Assembly: GCF_900177545.1 (NCBI RefSeq)
Contig: NZ_FXBQ01000001.1
Coordinates: forward strand, 744,001 to 808,000
From: Maritimibacter sp. HL-12
Lineage (GTDB): Bacteria > Pseudomonadota > Alphaproteobacteria > Rhodobacterales > Rhodobacteraceae
Direction: 5' to 3'
DNA length: 64,000 nucleotides
Each line of letters begins with the position of its first letter. Within the stretch, counting starts at the first letter, position 1. Below the pieces are notes generated by a model. The model was not told the origin of the DNA and did no database searches. It was given only the letters and a program-made list of their open reading frames with translations. The position numbers and the translations under genes are program-made. Positions 45,347 to 54,614 of this stretch are shown piece after piece.

Positions 45347-46156
45347 TCAGAGCCGTGCCTGCTTGCCGCCGTGCTTGACCGGATACCACAGCTTCTTGTT
45401 GGCGAGATAGAGCAGCGTGGTGAGCAGCACGAGCAGCGTCACCGCCACGATACCGGCCTGCTTGCGCGCCATCATCTTCGGCTCCGCCGTCCACATCAGG
45501 AAGGCGGCGACGTCTTTCGCCATCTGTTCTTCGGTCGCCGGGGTGCCGTCGTCGTACTCGACGAGACCTTCGAACAATTGCGGTGCCATCTGCACCCAGC
45601 CCGAGGAATAGGCGGTGTTCTCATAGAGGAACTGGCCCGCCACCTCGTCTTCCTCACCGGTGTAGCCGAGGAGGTAGCTGGTGATGTATTCCGCGCCACC
45701 AATACCCTTGATGAGCTGGTTGATGCCCAACCCGTAGGGGCCATGGAAGCCCGCGCGGGCCTTCGCCATCAGCGAAAGGTCCGGCCCCATGCCCTCGCCC
45801 GACACGGTCGGGAAGTGGTCGGCGGGGGTTGCCGGCCGGTAATCGTCGAGTTCCTCGTCGAACACTTCGAAATACTCGGCCGCAAAGGCGCGCACCTCTG
45901 CTTCCGTGTAGGCCGGCCCGCCCGGATCGGCGAGCGTGCGGAGCGGCACGTAGCGCAGACCGTGACAGGCGGAGCAGGCATCGGTGTAGACCTTGAGACC
46001 ACGCTGAAGCTGCTGCTGGTCATAGGTGCCGAACGGCCCCTCGAAGGAGAAGGCGTAATCGTCGATGTGTCCGCCTTCGCCCGCAGCCAGAGCCGCGCCA
46101 CCGCCGAAGGCCAGTGACATGGCGGTGATCGCGGTGAGGGTGAGTTTCCTGATCAT
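45347..46156 (-). CDS. petC: Cytochrome c1
   Basis: Haem-c subunit of the cytochrome bc1 complex, passing electrons from the Rieske protein to cytochrome c. 269 aa: signal peptide to about residue 24, haem-binding CSACH (C61-H65), the sequence [20 protein letters not shown], candidate Met ligand region WVQMAPQLF, and a C-terminal membrane anchor ([24 protein letters not shown]). AAAGGAT precedes the ATG. Third gene of petABC. Confidence 0.97.
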   Translation of the reverse strand: MIRKLTLTAITAMSLAFGGGAALAAGEGGHIDDYAFSFEGPFGTYDQQQLQRGLKVYTDACSACHGLRYVPLRTLADPGGPAYTEAEVRAFAAEYFEVFDEELDDYRPATPADHFPTVSGEGMGPDLSLMAKARAGFHGPYGLGINQLIKGIGGAEYITSYLLGYTGEEDEVAGQFLYENTAYSSGWVQMAPQLFEGLVEYDDGTPATEEQMAKDVAAFLMWTAEPKMMARKQAGIVAVTLLVLLTTLLYLANKKLWYPVKHGGKQARL

Positions 46157-46178
46157 TTCGTTGATCCTTTCTCTACGC

Positions 46179-47504
46179 TCACTCAGCCGCCGAGCCGGAG
46201 GCTTCGGGGTAGTGGTGGTTGAAGTCTTCCTCGATGGTTGCCGGCGGCGTCTTCGACTTCTCGGTCCAGCCAAGCAGCGGCAGGATCACGAGGAAGTAGG
46301 CGAACCAGTAGGCCGAAGCGATCAGCGAGATCGTGGCATAGGGCTCGTCGGTCGATTGCGCGCCAACCCACATCAGAACCATGAAGTCGATTGCCAGCAG
46401 CCAGAACCAGAACTTGAACATCGGCCGGTAGGCACCCGAACGGGTTTTCGAGGTGTCGAGCCACGGGGCCAGCGCCATCACCAGGATGGCACCGAACATC
46501 GCGAGCACGCCGAAGAACTTCGCATCGACGATACCGCCGGTGACAAAGCTCACCAGTTGCACCGCCCAGACATCCGCGGTGAAGGCCCGCAGGATCGCGT
46601 AGAACGGCAGGAAATACCATTCCGGCACGATGTGCGCGGGCGTCGAAAGCGGGTTGGCCTCGATGTAGTTGTCGGGGTGGCCGAGGTAGTTCGGCATGAA
46701 GCCGACGATGGCGAAGAACACCAAGAGCACGAGCGCCAGCGCGAACAGGTCCTTGATCACGAAGTAGGGCCAGAACGGCAGGGTGTCCTTCTCGGCTTCC
46801 TGCTTCGAGGCCCGCCGCACTTCCACGCCGGTCGGGTTGTTGTTGCCGGTGGTGTGGAAGGCCCAGATGTGCACCGCGACGAGCGCGACGATCACGAAAG
46901 GCAGCAGGTAGTGCAGTGAGAAGAAGCGGTTCAGCGAAGCGTTGTCGACCGCCGGGCCGCCGAGCAGCCAGGTCTGGATCGCTTCGCCCACGAAGGGGAT
47001 CGCGCCGAACAGGCCGGTGATCACCGTGGCACCCCAGAACGACATCTGCCCCCAGGGCAGAACGTAGCCTAGGAAACCGGTTGCCATCATCGCGAGGTAG
47101 ATAAGCATGCCGATGATCCAGGTCACTTCGCGCGGCGACTTGTAGGAGCCGTAGTAGAGGCCGCGGAAGATGTGGATGTAGACAGCCACGAAGAACAGCG
47201 ACGCGCCGTTCTGGTGAATGTAGCGCAGCATGTGGCCACCGTTCACATCGCGCATGATGTGTTCGACCGAGGCAAAGGCCAGGTCGACATGCGGGGTGTA
47301 GTGCATCACCAGAATGATGCCGGTGACGATCTGCAACACCAGGGTGAAGGCCAGGACGATACCCCAGATCCACCACCAGTTGAGGTTTTTCGGGGTGGGG
47401 ATCATCAAGGTGTCATAGGCGAGCCCCACAATCGGGAGGCGGTTGTGAAGCCACGTCGCGAACCGTCCCTTCGGCTCGTAGTGGTCGTGCGGAATACCGG
47501 ACAT
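46179..47504 (-). CDS. petB: Cytochrome b of the bc1 complex
   Basis: A 441-aa integral-membrane dihaem protein with the Qo and Qi quinone sites. Recognisable: [33 protein letters not shown] (haem His), [40 protein letters not shown], and the Qo-loop [15 protein letters not shown]. Between petA (12 bp upstream) and petC (22 bp downstream). Confidence 0.98.
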   Translation of the reverse strand: MSGIPHDHYEPKGRFATWLHNRLPIVGLAYDTLMIPTPKNLNWWWIWGIVLAFTLVLQIVTGIILVMHYTPHVDLAFASVEHIMRDVNGGHMLRYIHQNGASLFFVAVYIHIFRGLYYGSYKSPREVTWIIGMLIYLAMMATGFLGYVLPWGQMSFWGATVITGLFGAIPFVGEAIQTWLLGGPAVDNASLNRFFSLHYLLPFVIVALVAVHIWAFHTTGNNNPTGVEVRRASKQEAEKDTLPFWPYFVIKDLFALALVLLVFFAIVGFMPNYLGHPDNYIEANPLSTPAHIVPEWYFLPFYAILRAFTADVWAVQLVSFVTGGIVDAKFFGVLAMFGAILVMALAPWLDTSKTRSGAYRPMFKFWFWLLAIDFMVLMWVGAQSTDEPYATISLIASAYWFAYFLVILPLLGWTEKSKTPPATIEEDFNHHYPEASGSAAE

Positions 47505-47516
47505 GTGTTTCCTCCC

Positions 47517-48080
47517 TTAGCCCAGCTTGATCGTCGTTTCGTCAACGAATTCGGCGACCGGAATGGGCAGGTTTTCAGGCGCGGGGCCTTTGCGAATGCG
47601 GCCAGACGCGTCGTAGTGCGAGCCGTGGCAGGGGCAATACCAGCCGTTGTATTCACCGGCACCGTTGCCGAGCGGCACGCAGCCGAGATGGGTGCAGACC
47701 CCCATCATCACCAGCCAGCGGCCCTCTTCATCGAGGGTGCGGTTCTCATCGGAGGCATCGAGGCTCGGGTCGGCATTGTCGTTACGCGCGAACTGATCGG
47801 GCATGCCCTCGATGTCTTCGCTGCGCGCACGCTCGATTTCATCATCGGTGCGGTGGCGGATGAACACCGGCTTGCCGAGCCATTTCACCGTCAATTGGCT
47901 GCCTTCGACCACATCGGCGATATCGACCCGGATCGAGGCCAGGGCGCGCACGTCTGCGGAGGGGTTCATCTGGTTCACCAGCGGCCAGACCGCGGCGCCC
48001 GTGGCCACGACACCGGCCCCGGCCGTTGCGTAATAGAGGAAATCCCTGCGGGTTCCTTCGTGATCGTCTGCGTGTGACAC
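47517..48080 (-). CDS. petA: Ubiquinol-cytochrome c reductase Rieske iron-sulfur subunit
   Basis: 187 aa from a GTG start at 48080 (GGGAGAAG upstream). Twin-arginine signal/anchor [19 protein letters not shown]. The 2Fe-2S motifs are CTHLGC (C129, H131, C134) and CPCHGSH (C149, C151, H152); C129/H131/C149/H152 would bind the cluster and C134/C151 form the stabilising disulfide. The insert around residues 75-118 is typical of alphaproteobacterial Rieske proteins. First gene of petABC. Confidence 0.97.
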   Translation of the reverse strand: MSHADDHEGTRRDFLYYATAGAGVVATGAAVWPLVNQMNPSADVRALASIRVDIADVVEGSQLTVKWLGKPVFIRHRTDDEIERARSEDIEGMPDQFARNDNADPSLDASDENRTLDEEGRWLVMMGVCTHLGCVPLGNGAGEYNGWYCPCHGSHYDASGRIRKGPAPENLPIPVAEFVDETTIKLG

Positions 48081-48296
48081 GAGATCTTCTCCCTTCTTGA
48101 GCCGCAGGCGCGGCCAAAAGACCACGGGCCACAGTTACCCGCAGCCCATTGCGCGGGTGTTTAGCGCGCGAAAATCCGCCAGTCCAGCGGACAATCGCGC
48201 GCAGGCCAGCGAATCATGGGCCGGATCGTCGCAGGTTCACTTCGGCTGGACGGGCACCAGATGGCCGAATAGAGTTCCCCACCGGGAGGGACGCAG

Positions 48297-48794
48297 ATGT
48301 CTGACTGGCTGAGAAAGTGGCGCAACCTTCTGATTCTGGTGATTTTTGCGGCGGCTTTGGCAACCGTTCCGCCGGTGCCGGAACGTTGGGGCGATCGCAT
48401 CGCCTGGACCTTGCCCGCCCTGGCCGGCATCTGCTCCATCGCAAATGGCACATGGCCCGAAACCCTGCTGCGCTTCGCGGCGATGGAGGCCACGGTACAG
48501 GGCACCAAGTCCGCATTGGCAGATGCCGAGATCAACGCCCGACCCCGCGGAGGCGAACGCGGCTTCCCCTCGGCACACAGCGCCCATGCCGCTTTCGGGG
48601 CAAGCGCATTGGTGCATGATTGCATTGCCGCGAACCCGGCGATGCGGGTGGGGCTGATCGTTGCAGCAGGATTCACCGGGGCCAGCCGGGTGGACGCGGG
48701 CGCGCACAACGCCTGGCAGGTGCTCGCAGGCTGGATCGTGGGTTTCGGGTTTGAGCGGCTCTGGCGCAATCGCAAGAGACGGGGCTTAGCCTGA
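48297..48794 (+). CDS. PAP2-type phosphatase family membrane protein
   Basis: A 165-aa protein with the acid-phosphatase triad motifs in compact form: KSALADAEINARPRGGE (C1-like, K...RP), GFPSAHSAHAAFGA (C2-like PSxH), and SRVDAGAHNAWQVLAGW (C3-like SRxxxxxH). Three or four hydrophobic segments. Relatives dephosphorylate lipid phosphates such as undecaprenyl pyrophosphate or phosphatidate. Divergent from petA across 216 bp. Confidence 0.85.
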   Translation: MSDWLRKWRNLLILVIFAAALATVPPVPERWGDRIAWTLPALAGICSIANGTWPETLLRFAAMEATVQGTKSALADAEINARPRGGERGFPSAHSAHAAFGASALVHDCIAANPAMRVGLIVAAGFTGASRVDAGAHNAWQVLAGWIVGFGFERLWRNRKRRGLA

Positions 48795-48807
48795 GGTCGC
48801 GGATTCG

Positions 48808-49413
48808 TCAGGCCGGGAATGTCGCCTTCATGCTCGCGCGTTCGGAGAAAACCGCAAACCAGTCATCCAGACCGTCGCGATCCTTGCGCCATGGGCGGCC
48901 GGGGTGGCGAAAGTCGAGGTAGCCGAGCGCGCAGCCGACCGAGATCACCCCGGCGTCGAGCGGCCCGGCAAGGTGGCTCATCCAGCGCGCGTTGAGCGCA
49001 TCGAGCGCGTTTTCGATCTTGGCCCATTGCGCATCGAGCCAGCCCTTGTCCTGCTTGTCTTCCGGGCGGCAGCGGCCCTCGTAGACCATCAGCACCGCCG
49101 CATCCATGATGCCGTCGCCAGTGGCTTCCAGCGTCAGGGTTTCCCAGACGTGGCTGTCGGGGTAGAGCCGCCCCTCCGCCCGCGCGTCAAGATAGCGGGT
49201 GATCACCCGGCTGTCGTAGAGCGTGCAGCCATCCGGGCGGATCAGCGCGGGGATCTTCTTCAGCGCGTGGGCCGCCGAAACCTCGGGCGCGGGCCTGGTC
49301 GGCGAGGTGGCAACCTCGACCAGTTCCACCCCCTCGCTCATGTCCAGTTCATGCAGAGCCACCCGGACCTTGCGCACGTAGGGCGAAGCCGATGCGTAGA
49401 GCAGTTGCATCAT
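48808..49413 (-). CDS. Glutathione S-transferase family protein
   Basis: A 201-aa soluble protein. The N-terminal thioredoxin-like domain has LLYASASPYVRKVRVALHE (Ser/Tyr-containing active loop), KKIPALIRPDG (cis-Pro) and LYDSRVITRYLDA (the glutathione-binding acidic-Ser motif). The C-terminal domain is all-helical. Substrate unknown. Start at the first of tandem ATGs (49413) with GGAGAG upstream; one base after the stop of the preceding small gene. Confidence 0.88.
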   Translation of the reverse strand: MMQLLYASASPYVRKVRVALHELDMSEGVELVEVATSPTRPAPEVSAAHALKKIPALIRPDGCTLYDSRVITRYLDARAEGRLYPDSHVWETLTLEATGDGIMDAAVLMVYEGRCRPEDKQDKGWLDAQWAKIENALDALNARWMSHLAGPLDAGVISVGCALGYLDFRHPGRPWRKDRDGLDDWFAVFSERASMKATFPA

Positions 49414-49414
49414 C

Positions 49415-49693
49415 CTAGACTCTCCGGAACCGGACCCGACCGAGCGCGCTGGCGTCGATCTCGATGCCGGGGCCGCTCGGGCCAAACCGGATCACCCGCC
49501 GCAACCGGCCGGTGGCGTTGAGCTGTTCATCCTCGCGCCGCGCGGTCAGCCCCTCGGGGGTTTCATCAAAGGCATCTTCGGCGCGCTGGTCGCGGCGGCC
49601 ACGCTCGATGCTGCGGGCCACGGCATAGGTGGCCAGGGCGACGGTGCCGTAGCGCAACGCGATGGCGGTGATCGGGGCGAGAGGCAGAGGCAT
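49415..49693 (-). CDS. Small protein of unknown function, upstream of the GST gene
   Basis: A 92-aa protein with a short hydrophobic N-terminal stretch (PLAPITAIALRYGTVALATYAVA) and a charged remainder (RSIERGRRDQRAEDAFDETPEG). Its stop is one base before the GST start, indicating co-translation. I recognise no domain; it looks like a peripheral or single-pass membrane protein. Confidence 0.7.
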   Translation of the reverse strand: MPLPLAPITAIALRYGTVALATYAVARSIERGRRDQRAEDAFDETPEGLTARREDEQLNATGRLRRVIRFGPSGPGIEIDASALGRVRFRRV

Positions 49694-49764
49694 GGCGTTC
49701 TCCCAGTGGGCAAACTCGAATCTAGGCAGCGGCACCGGTTCTGTCCACGCCTTTGCGCGTGGCT

Positions 49765-51030
49765 TCAACCGGTTGGCGCATCGGCGCCGATCAGGCGGGC
49801 GCTGTCATGCCCCTCGATCATTGCCGCAACAATCCGCCCTTCGGGCCGGTCGCTGGCAAAGACCACCTCCGCGAAGTGTTCGGTTCGCCCCATGCGCGGG
49901 TTTTCCATAAGCACGCTGTGCCGCTGTCCCACCTGCCCCGCCAGGTGCGCGGCAACCCGCGCCTGCCCCGCCTCGCGCAGACGCGCGGCACGGCCGCGGA
50001 TCGCGCCACCCGCCACCTGCGGCATCCGCGCCGCGGGCGTGCCCGAGCGCGGCGAATAGGGGAAGACGTGCAGCCACGTCAGCCCGCATTCCTCGACCAG
50101 CTTGAGAGAATTGGCGAAATGCGCCTCGGTTTCGGTCGGGAACCCGGCGATGATGTCGGCCCCGAAGGTGATGCCGGGGCGCAGGCGGCGGGCCTCCTCG
50201 GTGAAGGCGATGGCATCGTCGCGCGAGTGCCGCCGCTTCATCCGCTTCAGGATCAGGTTGTCGCCATGCTGGAGCGAAAGGTGCAGATGCGGCATCAGGC
50301 GCGGTTCGGTGGCGATGGCCTGCATCAGGTTGTCATCCGCTTCGATGCTGTCGATCGATGAGATCCGCAATCGAGGCAGATCGGGCACCAGCTTCAGAAT
50401 GCGCATCACGAGATCGCCAAGCCGTGGCTCGCCAGGCAGATCGGAGCCCCAACTTGTCAAGTCGACCCCGGTGAGCACGACCTCGTTGAAACCGGCACCG
50501 GCCAGCCGCTTGATCTGCTCGACCACCACGCCGGCCGGCACCGAGCGCGAATTGCCGCGGCCGAACGGGATGATGCAGAAGGTGCAGCGGTGATCGCAGC
50601 CGTTCTGAACCTGCACGTAGGCCCGGCTGCGGGTGCCGAAGCCGTCGATCAGGTGCCCGGCAGTCTCGGTGACCGACATGATATCGTCGACCCGCACCTT
50701 CTCGGTGGACGCCATCAGCCCGGCCCAGGTTTCGGGCTGCATCTTCTCGGCATTGCCGATCACCGCGTCGACTTCGCCCATCGCGGCGAAAGTCTCAGGC
50801 TCGGTCTGGGCGGCGCAGCCGGTGACGATCAGCCTAGCATCGGGGTTCTCGCGCCTGAGCCGGCGGATCTCCTTGCGCGCCTTGCGCACCGCCTCGGCGG
50901 TGACCGCGCAGGTGTTGACCACCACCGCGCCCTCGACGCCCGCCCGCTCCGCGAGCGCCTTCATCGCCTCGGTCTCGTAGGCGTTCAGGCGACAGCCAAG
51001 GGTGGCGAAAACCGGGGGTTTGGCAGCCAT
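49765..51030 (-). CDS. mtaB: tRNA t6A37 C2-methylthiotransferase MtaB
   Basis: Radical-SAM enzyme that makes ms2t6A at position 37 of ANN-decoding tRNAs. 421 aa. N-terminal MTTase domain cysteines C12, C41 and C74 region (TLGCRLNAYE, NTCAVT, TGCAAQ) hold the auxiliary cluster; the radical-SAM motif is NGCDHRCTFCIIPFGRG; LHLSLQHGDNLILKRMKRRH and a TRAM-like end follow. The ATG at 51030 overlaps the dapF stop by one base (TGATG). Confidence 0.95.
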   Translation of the reverse strand: MAAKPPVFATLGCRLNAYETEAMKALAERAGVEGAVVVNTCAVTAEAVRKARKEIRRLRRENPDARLIVTGCAAQTEPETFAAMGEVDAVIGNAEKMQPETWAGLMASTEKVRVDDIMSVTETAGHLIDGFGTRSRAYVQVQNGCDHRCTFCIIPFGRGNSRSVPAGVVVEQIKRLAGAGFNEVVLTGVDLTSWGSDLPGEPRLGDLVMRILKLVPDLPRLRISSIDSIEADDNLMQAIATEPRLMPHLHLSLQHGDNLILKRMKRRHSRDDAIAFTEEARRLRPGITFGADIIAGFPTETEAHFANSLKLVEECGLTWLHVFPYSPRSGTPAARMPQVAGGAIRGRAARLREAGQARVAAHLAGQVGQRHSVLMENPRMGRTEHFAEVVFASDRPEGRIVAAMIEGHDSARLIGADAPTG

Positions 51031-51872
51031 CAGATGCCCTCCAGGAAATCCCGGGTGAGCACCGCGTCGAACACATGCGCGGTGGGGCCGGTCATCCAGA
51101 CGCCATCCTCGCGCCAGTCGAGCGCCAGCCAGCCGCCATCGACCTCCATGCGCACCTCGCGCCCGGTCAGCCCGCGCCGCACGGCGGCCACCGCGGTGGC
51201 GCAGGCCCCCGAGCCGCAGGCGAGGGTGATCCCGGTGCCCCGCTCCCAAACCCGCATGCGGATCTCGTCCGGGCCGCGTACTTCGGCAAACTCCACGTTG
51301 GTGCGCTCGGGAAACAGCGGGTCACGCTCGATGCGTGGCCCGATCCCGGCGACGTCGACCGCCTCGGCGTCATCGACGAAGAACACCGCGTGCGGATTGC
51401 CCATGCCCACCGCCACCGGATCGCCGTCGAGCGGCAGATGCGCGGTATCGGCCGCGTGCGCCAGCGGCACCTCGCGCCAGTCGGTCTGGGGGTGGCCCAT
51501 GTTCACATGCACCGCGCCCTCGATCAGGCGTGCTTCCAGCACGCCGCGTTCGGTGCGCAGCGAGAGGGTCTCGCGGCCCGTCTTGTCGAGCAGGTAGCGT
51601 GCAACGCAGCGCGTGGCATTGCCACAGGCCCCGGCGCGGCTGCCATCGGCATTCCAGAAATCGAGGTCGATATCTGCCACGTCGCTGTCGCGCATCTCGG
51701 CAAGCTGGTCGAACCCGACACCCCGGTTCCTGTCGCCCAGCGCGCGCGCCAAGGCCTCGGTGACAACAGGCTCCCGCCCGCGTGAATCGATGATCACGAA
51801 GTCATTTCCGGCCCCATGCCATTTCATGAAGGCAAGGCCCTGATCCGGGTACGCGCTGTCCATTCCCGCCAT
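51030..51872 (-). CDS. dapF: Diaminopimelate epimerase
   Basis: Interconverts LL- and meso-diaminopimelate for lysine and peptidoglycan. 280 aa; the two catalytic cysteines lie in [14 protein letters not shown] and [29 protein letters not shown] is the conserved N-terminus. ATG at 51872 chosen; an ATG at 51863 three codons on is equally possible. Co-translated with mtaB. Confidence 0.97.
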   Translation of the reverse strand: MAGMDSAYPDQGLAFMKWHGAGNDFVIIDSRGREPVVTEALARALGDRNRGVGFDQLAEMRDSDVADIDLDFWNADGSRAGACGNATRCVARYLLDKTGRETLSLRTERGVLEARLIEGAVHVNMGHPQTDWREVPLAHAADTAHLPLDGDPVAVGMGNPHAVFFVDDAEAVDVAGIGPRIERDPLFPERTNVEFAEVRGPDEIRMRVWERGTGITLACGSGACATAVAAVRRGLTGREVRMEVDGGWLALDWREDGVWMTGPTAHVFDAVLTRDFLEGI

Positions 51873-51958
51873 ATACGCCCGGCAAACCGGATTCGCCAGA
51901 TCAGAAGGATTTTTCGCTTGACCCCATGGGACCTGCGTTCTAGTCACCGCTCCGCAGT

Positions 51959-52034
51959 GGGCCGTTAGCTCAGTTGGTAGAGCAACTGACTTTTAATCAG
52001 TGGGTCGCAGGTTCGAATCCTGCACGGCTCACCA
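51959..52034 (+). tRNA. tRNA-Lys (anticodon TTT), CCA encoded
   Basis: Acceptor GGGCCGT pairs with ACGGCTC (one G-T). D arm TAGCTCAGTTGGTAGAGC. Anticodon stem ACTGA / TCAGT with loop CTTTTAA, anticodon TTT. Variable GGGTC, T arm GCAGGTTCGAATCCTGC, discriminator A and encoded CCA. Confidence 0.97.
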
Positions 52035-52315
52035 CTGAAGCACCTCGTTTCAAACGAAAACCCCTTCCTGGGCATCGTCCGGGGATTGGTGCATTCAAGG
52101 GGTTTGCTGATATTGCCGACCAGCACCCAGGATCGGGCGCGCCCGAGCCACCCTACCCGTTTCGCAACACGTCTTCAGGGTGCTACGGGGATTTCAGGCC
52201 GGGGCGGGATGCCGCCCGACCCGCGGTTCTCGCGCATCAGGCGCGGTCCGGTTTCCAAGCGCAGCGGGTGCTTGATTTCGACCGTCAACTCCAATTAGAC
52301 TTGGAGTCTGGGCAA

Positions 52316-53029
52316 ATGGCAACGATTTTCAATCAGTTCGAGGCTCGCCCGATGTCGACGCAAATCAGTCTGTCAACGCTCTCGCCCGTCATTGTCATCG
52401 ATGACGACGAGTTCTTTCGTGTCGCCATTGAAACGGTGCTGCGCGACAGGTTCGGGGTTGAGTCAGTCGTCACCTGCGCGACGGCCGGGGATGCGATTGC
52501 ACAGCTCTCCAACGACTCCCAATTCGGTCTGGGACTCGTCGATCTGAACATGCCCGGGATCGACAATCGAAAATTGCTCGAAACCGTGAAGGCCACACAA
52601 CCCGATATCCGGCTCGTGGTGCTGTCGGCCTCCAGGGCTCGGGAAGATATCCTGATGGCGCTCTCGGCAAACGCCCATGGCTTCATCAACAAGGGTCTCG
52701 GCATCGGCGAAACGGAGACGGCGCTCCAGAAGATTGCCGACGGGGCGGTTTACATCCCGCCGTTCACGCCGGAACTGGAGCCCGAGCAGACCGCGAGGGA
52801 CCCCGAGACCGATCGTTCCTCCGTCTCGCTCGCCGCGTTGACTCCCCGGCAGTTGGAGGTGCTTCGCCTTCTGGTGGCGGGCCAGTCCAACAAGGGGATC
52901 GCGCGGGCGCTTGGCATCAACCCGAGCACTGTCAAGTTTCACATGTCTTTCATCTTCCGCGTCCTCGGAGCATCAAACCGGGTCGAGGCCGCGATGATCG
53001 GCGCTCACCTTCTCAGAGACAGCGATTGA
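52316..53029 (+). CDS. Response regulator with LuxR-type DNA-binding domain (NarL/FixJ family)
   Basis: A 237-aa two-domain regulator. Receiver domain: acidic pocket VIVIDDDEFF, phosphoacceptor D76 in GLVDLNMPG and K-region GFINKGLG. C-terminal HTH about 175-230 (LTPRQLEVLRLLVAGQSNKGIARALGINPSTVKFHMS). Adjacent to a stand-alone receiver, a hybrid kinase and the Tad locus. Upstream TTGATT-18 bp-TAGACT could be a promoter; transcription from it would favour the internal ATG at 52352 (CGAGG upstream) instead of 52316. Confidence 0.9.
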   Translation: MATIFNQFEARPMSTQISLSTLSPVIVIDDDEFFRVAIETVLRDRFGVESVVTCATAGDAIAQLSNDSQFGLGLVDLNMPGIDNRKLLETVKATQPDIRLVVLSASRAREDILMALSANAHGFINKGLGIGETETALQKIADGAVYIPPFTPELEPEQTARDPETDRSSVSLAALTPRQLEVLRLLVAGQSNKGIARALGINPSTVKFHMSFIFRVLGASNRVEAAMIGAHLLRDSD

Positions 53030-53046
53030 ACCGGCATCCGGTCCGG

Positions 53047-53451
53047 CTATTTCAACCCGGCCCCGATGGTCGCTGCATCCGGGTCGATGAAGCGCGACAT
53101 CCGGGCGGCAAGATCGTGCCGGCGGTAGGGTTTTGGCAACAGCTCGACATCCTGCGGCATATCCCGACCGGCGAACTGCAGCGCAGCGGGATCGCCCGAG
53201 GTGAGCAGCACGCGGATATCGGGCCGGATCGCAAGAGCCTGGCGCGCGATCTGCGCGCCCTCCGATCCCACCTTCAGACGCAGATCTATGACCAGAACCC
53301 GGATCTGCAGGTTCTCTTCGAGCAAGCGCAGTGCGATCGCGGCATCTGTTTCGGTGGCAGATTCATAGCCGAGCGAAAGCAGCGCGCGCGCTGTGAAATC
53401 CAGCATCATCTGATCGTCATCGACGATGAGCACCTGTGAAGCTGCGTTCAT
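53047..53451 (-). CDS. Stand-alone response regulator receiver
   Basis: A 134-aa receiver domain with no output domain: LIVDDDQMM, acceptor D56 in VLVIDLRLK, and PKPY (K107). It resembles the C-terminal receiver of the nearby hybrid kinase, so it may act as a phospho-sink or competing target. ATG at 53451 with TGGAAG upstream. Converges with the LuxR-type regulator. Confidence 0.88.
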   Translation of the reverse strand: MNAASQVLIVDDDQMMLDFTARALLSLGYESATETDAAIALRLLEENLQIRVLVIDLRLKVGSEGAQIARQALAIRPDIRVLLTSGDPAALQFAGRDMPQDVELLPKPYRRHDLAARMSRFIDPDAATIGAGLK

Positions 53452-53619
53452 CTGACGGCTTCCATTGCGAAAAAAATCGGACCAACCAACGAGCCCGAAT
53501 GGCCCTGGCACCGTCATCATGCAGGCGGAAACAGCTTCGCGCAAGGGTCTGCCCCGAAGAACCCGCGCCCGGCCACGTCCCCGTCGTTCGGCAAGGACCC
53601 TCATCCACGGTCGCCACGG

Positions 53620-54057
53620 TCACTCCGACGGCATGACGGGAAAACAGGCTTCCACGTCGATCCAGGTTTCAGGCAGGATCGCCAGAACGTCGGTGAAGCG
53701 GTGACGGATCTCGATCTTGGCGAAATCGGCCACGCCATGACAGGCCGTGGCCGCCTCGGGTGTGACCGACCCTTCCGGGATCTCGATTGCCCAGGCACCG
53801 GCCTGCGCCTGCACAAAGCCGACCGTCCCGCTCGCATCCATGTTTTCCGCCGCAAAGCAGGGCGCGAGGCGCAGGCCGACACAGCGGGCCCCGGTCGACG
53901 CCGCATCCTGCAACGCAAGCCGTGTCCAGACATACCGGCTGACTTCGATCGACCCGCCCAACAGAAGCATCAGCGGCAGCGCGATGGCGGCGAACTCGAT
54001 CGCAACGGCACCACGTGTATTGAACAGAAATGCCCTGATGGCGCGCCTCAAGGTCAC
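53620..54057 (-). CDS. TadE/TadF-like pilus assembly protein (GTG start)
   Basis: A 145-aa pseudopilin-type protein: basic N-terminus, then RGAVAIEFAAIALPLMLLLGG with E21 in the TadE-type IEF motif, and a periplasmic domain with cysteines (ARCVGLRLAPCF, TACHGV). GTG start overlaps the stop of the upstream TadE gene by four bases. Probably helps anchor or assemble the Flp pilus. Confidence 0.85.
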   Translation of the reverse strand: MTLRRAIRAFLFNTRGAVAIEFAAIALPLMLLLGGSIEVSRYVWTRLALQDAASTGARCVGLRLAPCFAAENMDASGTVGFVQAQAGAWAIEIPEGSVTPEAATACHGVADFAKIEIRHRFTDVLAILPETWIDVEACFPVMPSE

Positions 54058-54614
54058 GGCATCCTCAGCACGGAACGTGTCTCGACCCGATCGCCGTCGA
54101 TGAAGGCATAGCCCGGAAAGATCGTGGAATGGCGGGTCGTTGCGGAAACCTGAACGAAGTGCCCGGCGCTGTCGCCAGAGGCGCATGGTGTGCCGCAGTC
54201 GGTCGCCTGTCCCCAGGCGATATCGTTCTCCATGAGGGTTGGACAGTAGCACATCGACGCGTCGCCCGGTCGGGAAGCCGTGGTGACCTCGGAACCGTTC
54301 CACGCCGCGCTGGCGGCATTGTTGACAACCACTTCGGCGGTTTCGTCTGCACCGCCCCTCAGCAAGTTGACAAGCCTCACGGCCAGATCTTCCGCCGCCG
54401 CTTGATCGCCGGGTGTGGTCTGGAGCAACGCGAACTCCGCCGTTGTGGTGACCCTTGCATCGAGCGAGAGCTTGGCATGGGTCGCGCTGCCAATGTCGAT
54501 CACCCCGGCGAGAATGAACATCAAGACGGGCGCGACGAGGGCAAACTCGACCGCGATACTGCCGCTGTCGTTCTGGCGCAGCCACCGGACCATGCGAACC
54601 CCGTTCCGCGTCAT
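54054..54614 (-). CDS. TadE-like pilus assembly protein
   Basis: A 186-aa protein with the TadE N-terminus NDSGSIAVEFALVAPVLMFILAG (E23 in AVEFALV), which prepilin peptidase processes in characterised systems, then a periplasmic domain with cysteine pairs (CYCPTL, DCGTPCASG). ATG at 54614 overlaps the TadG-like stop by four bases (ATGA). Confidence 0.87.
   Translation of the reverse strand: MTRNGVRMVRWLRQNDSGSIAVEFALVAPVLMFILAGVIDIGSATHAKLSLDARVTTTAEFALLQTTPGDQAAAEDLAVRLVNLLRGGADETAEVVVNNAASAAWNGSEVTTASRPGDASMCYCPTLMENDIAWGQATDCGTPCASGDSAGHFVQVSATTRHSTIFPGYAFIDGDRVETRSVLRMP

Noticed and set aside
52035-52315. A 9-bp inverted repeat (AAACCCCTT...AAGGGGTTT) after tRNA-Lys considered as a terminator or attachment site
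   Set aside because: The arms are about 40 bp apart without a T-run. No integrase gene or duplicated tRNA 3' end is seen nearby, so neither a terminator nor an att site is supported.
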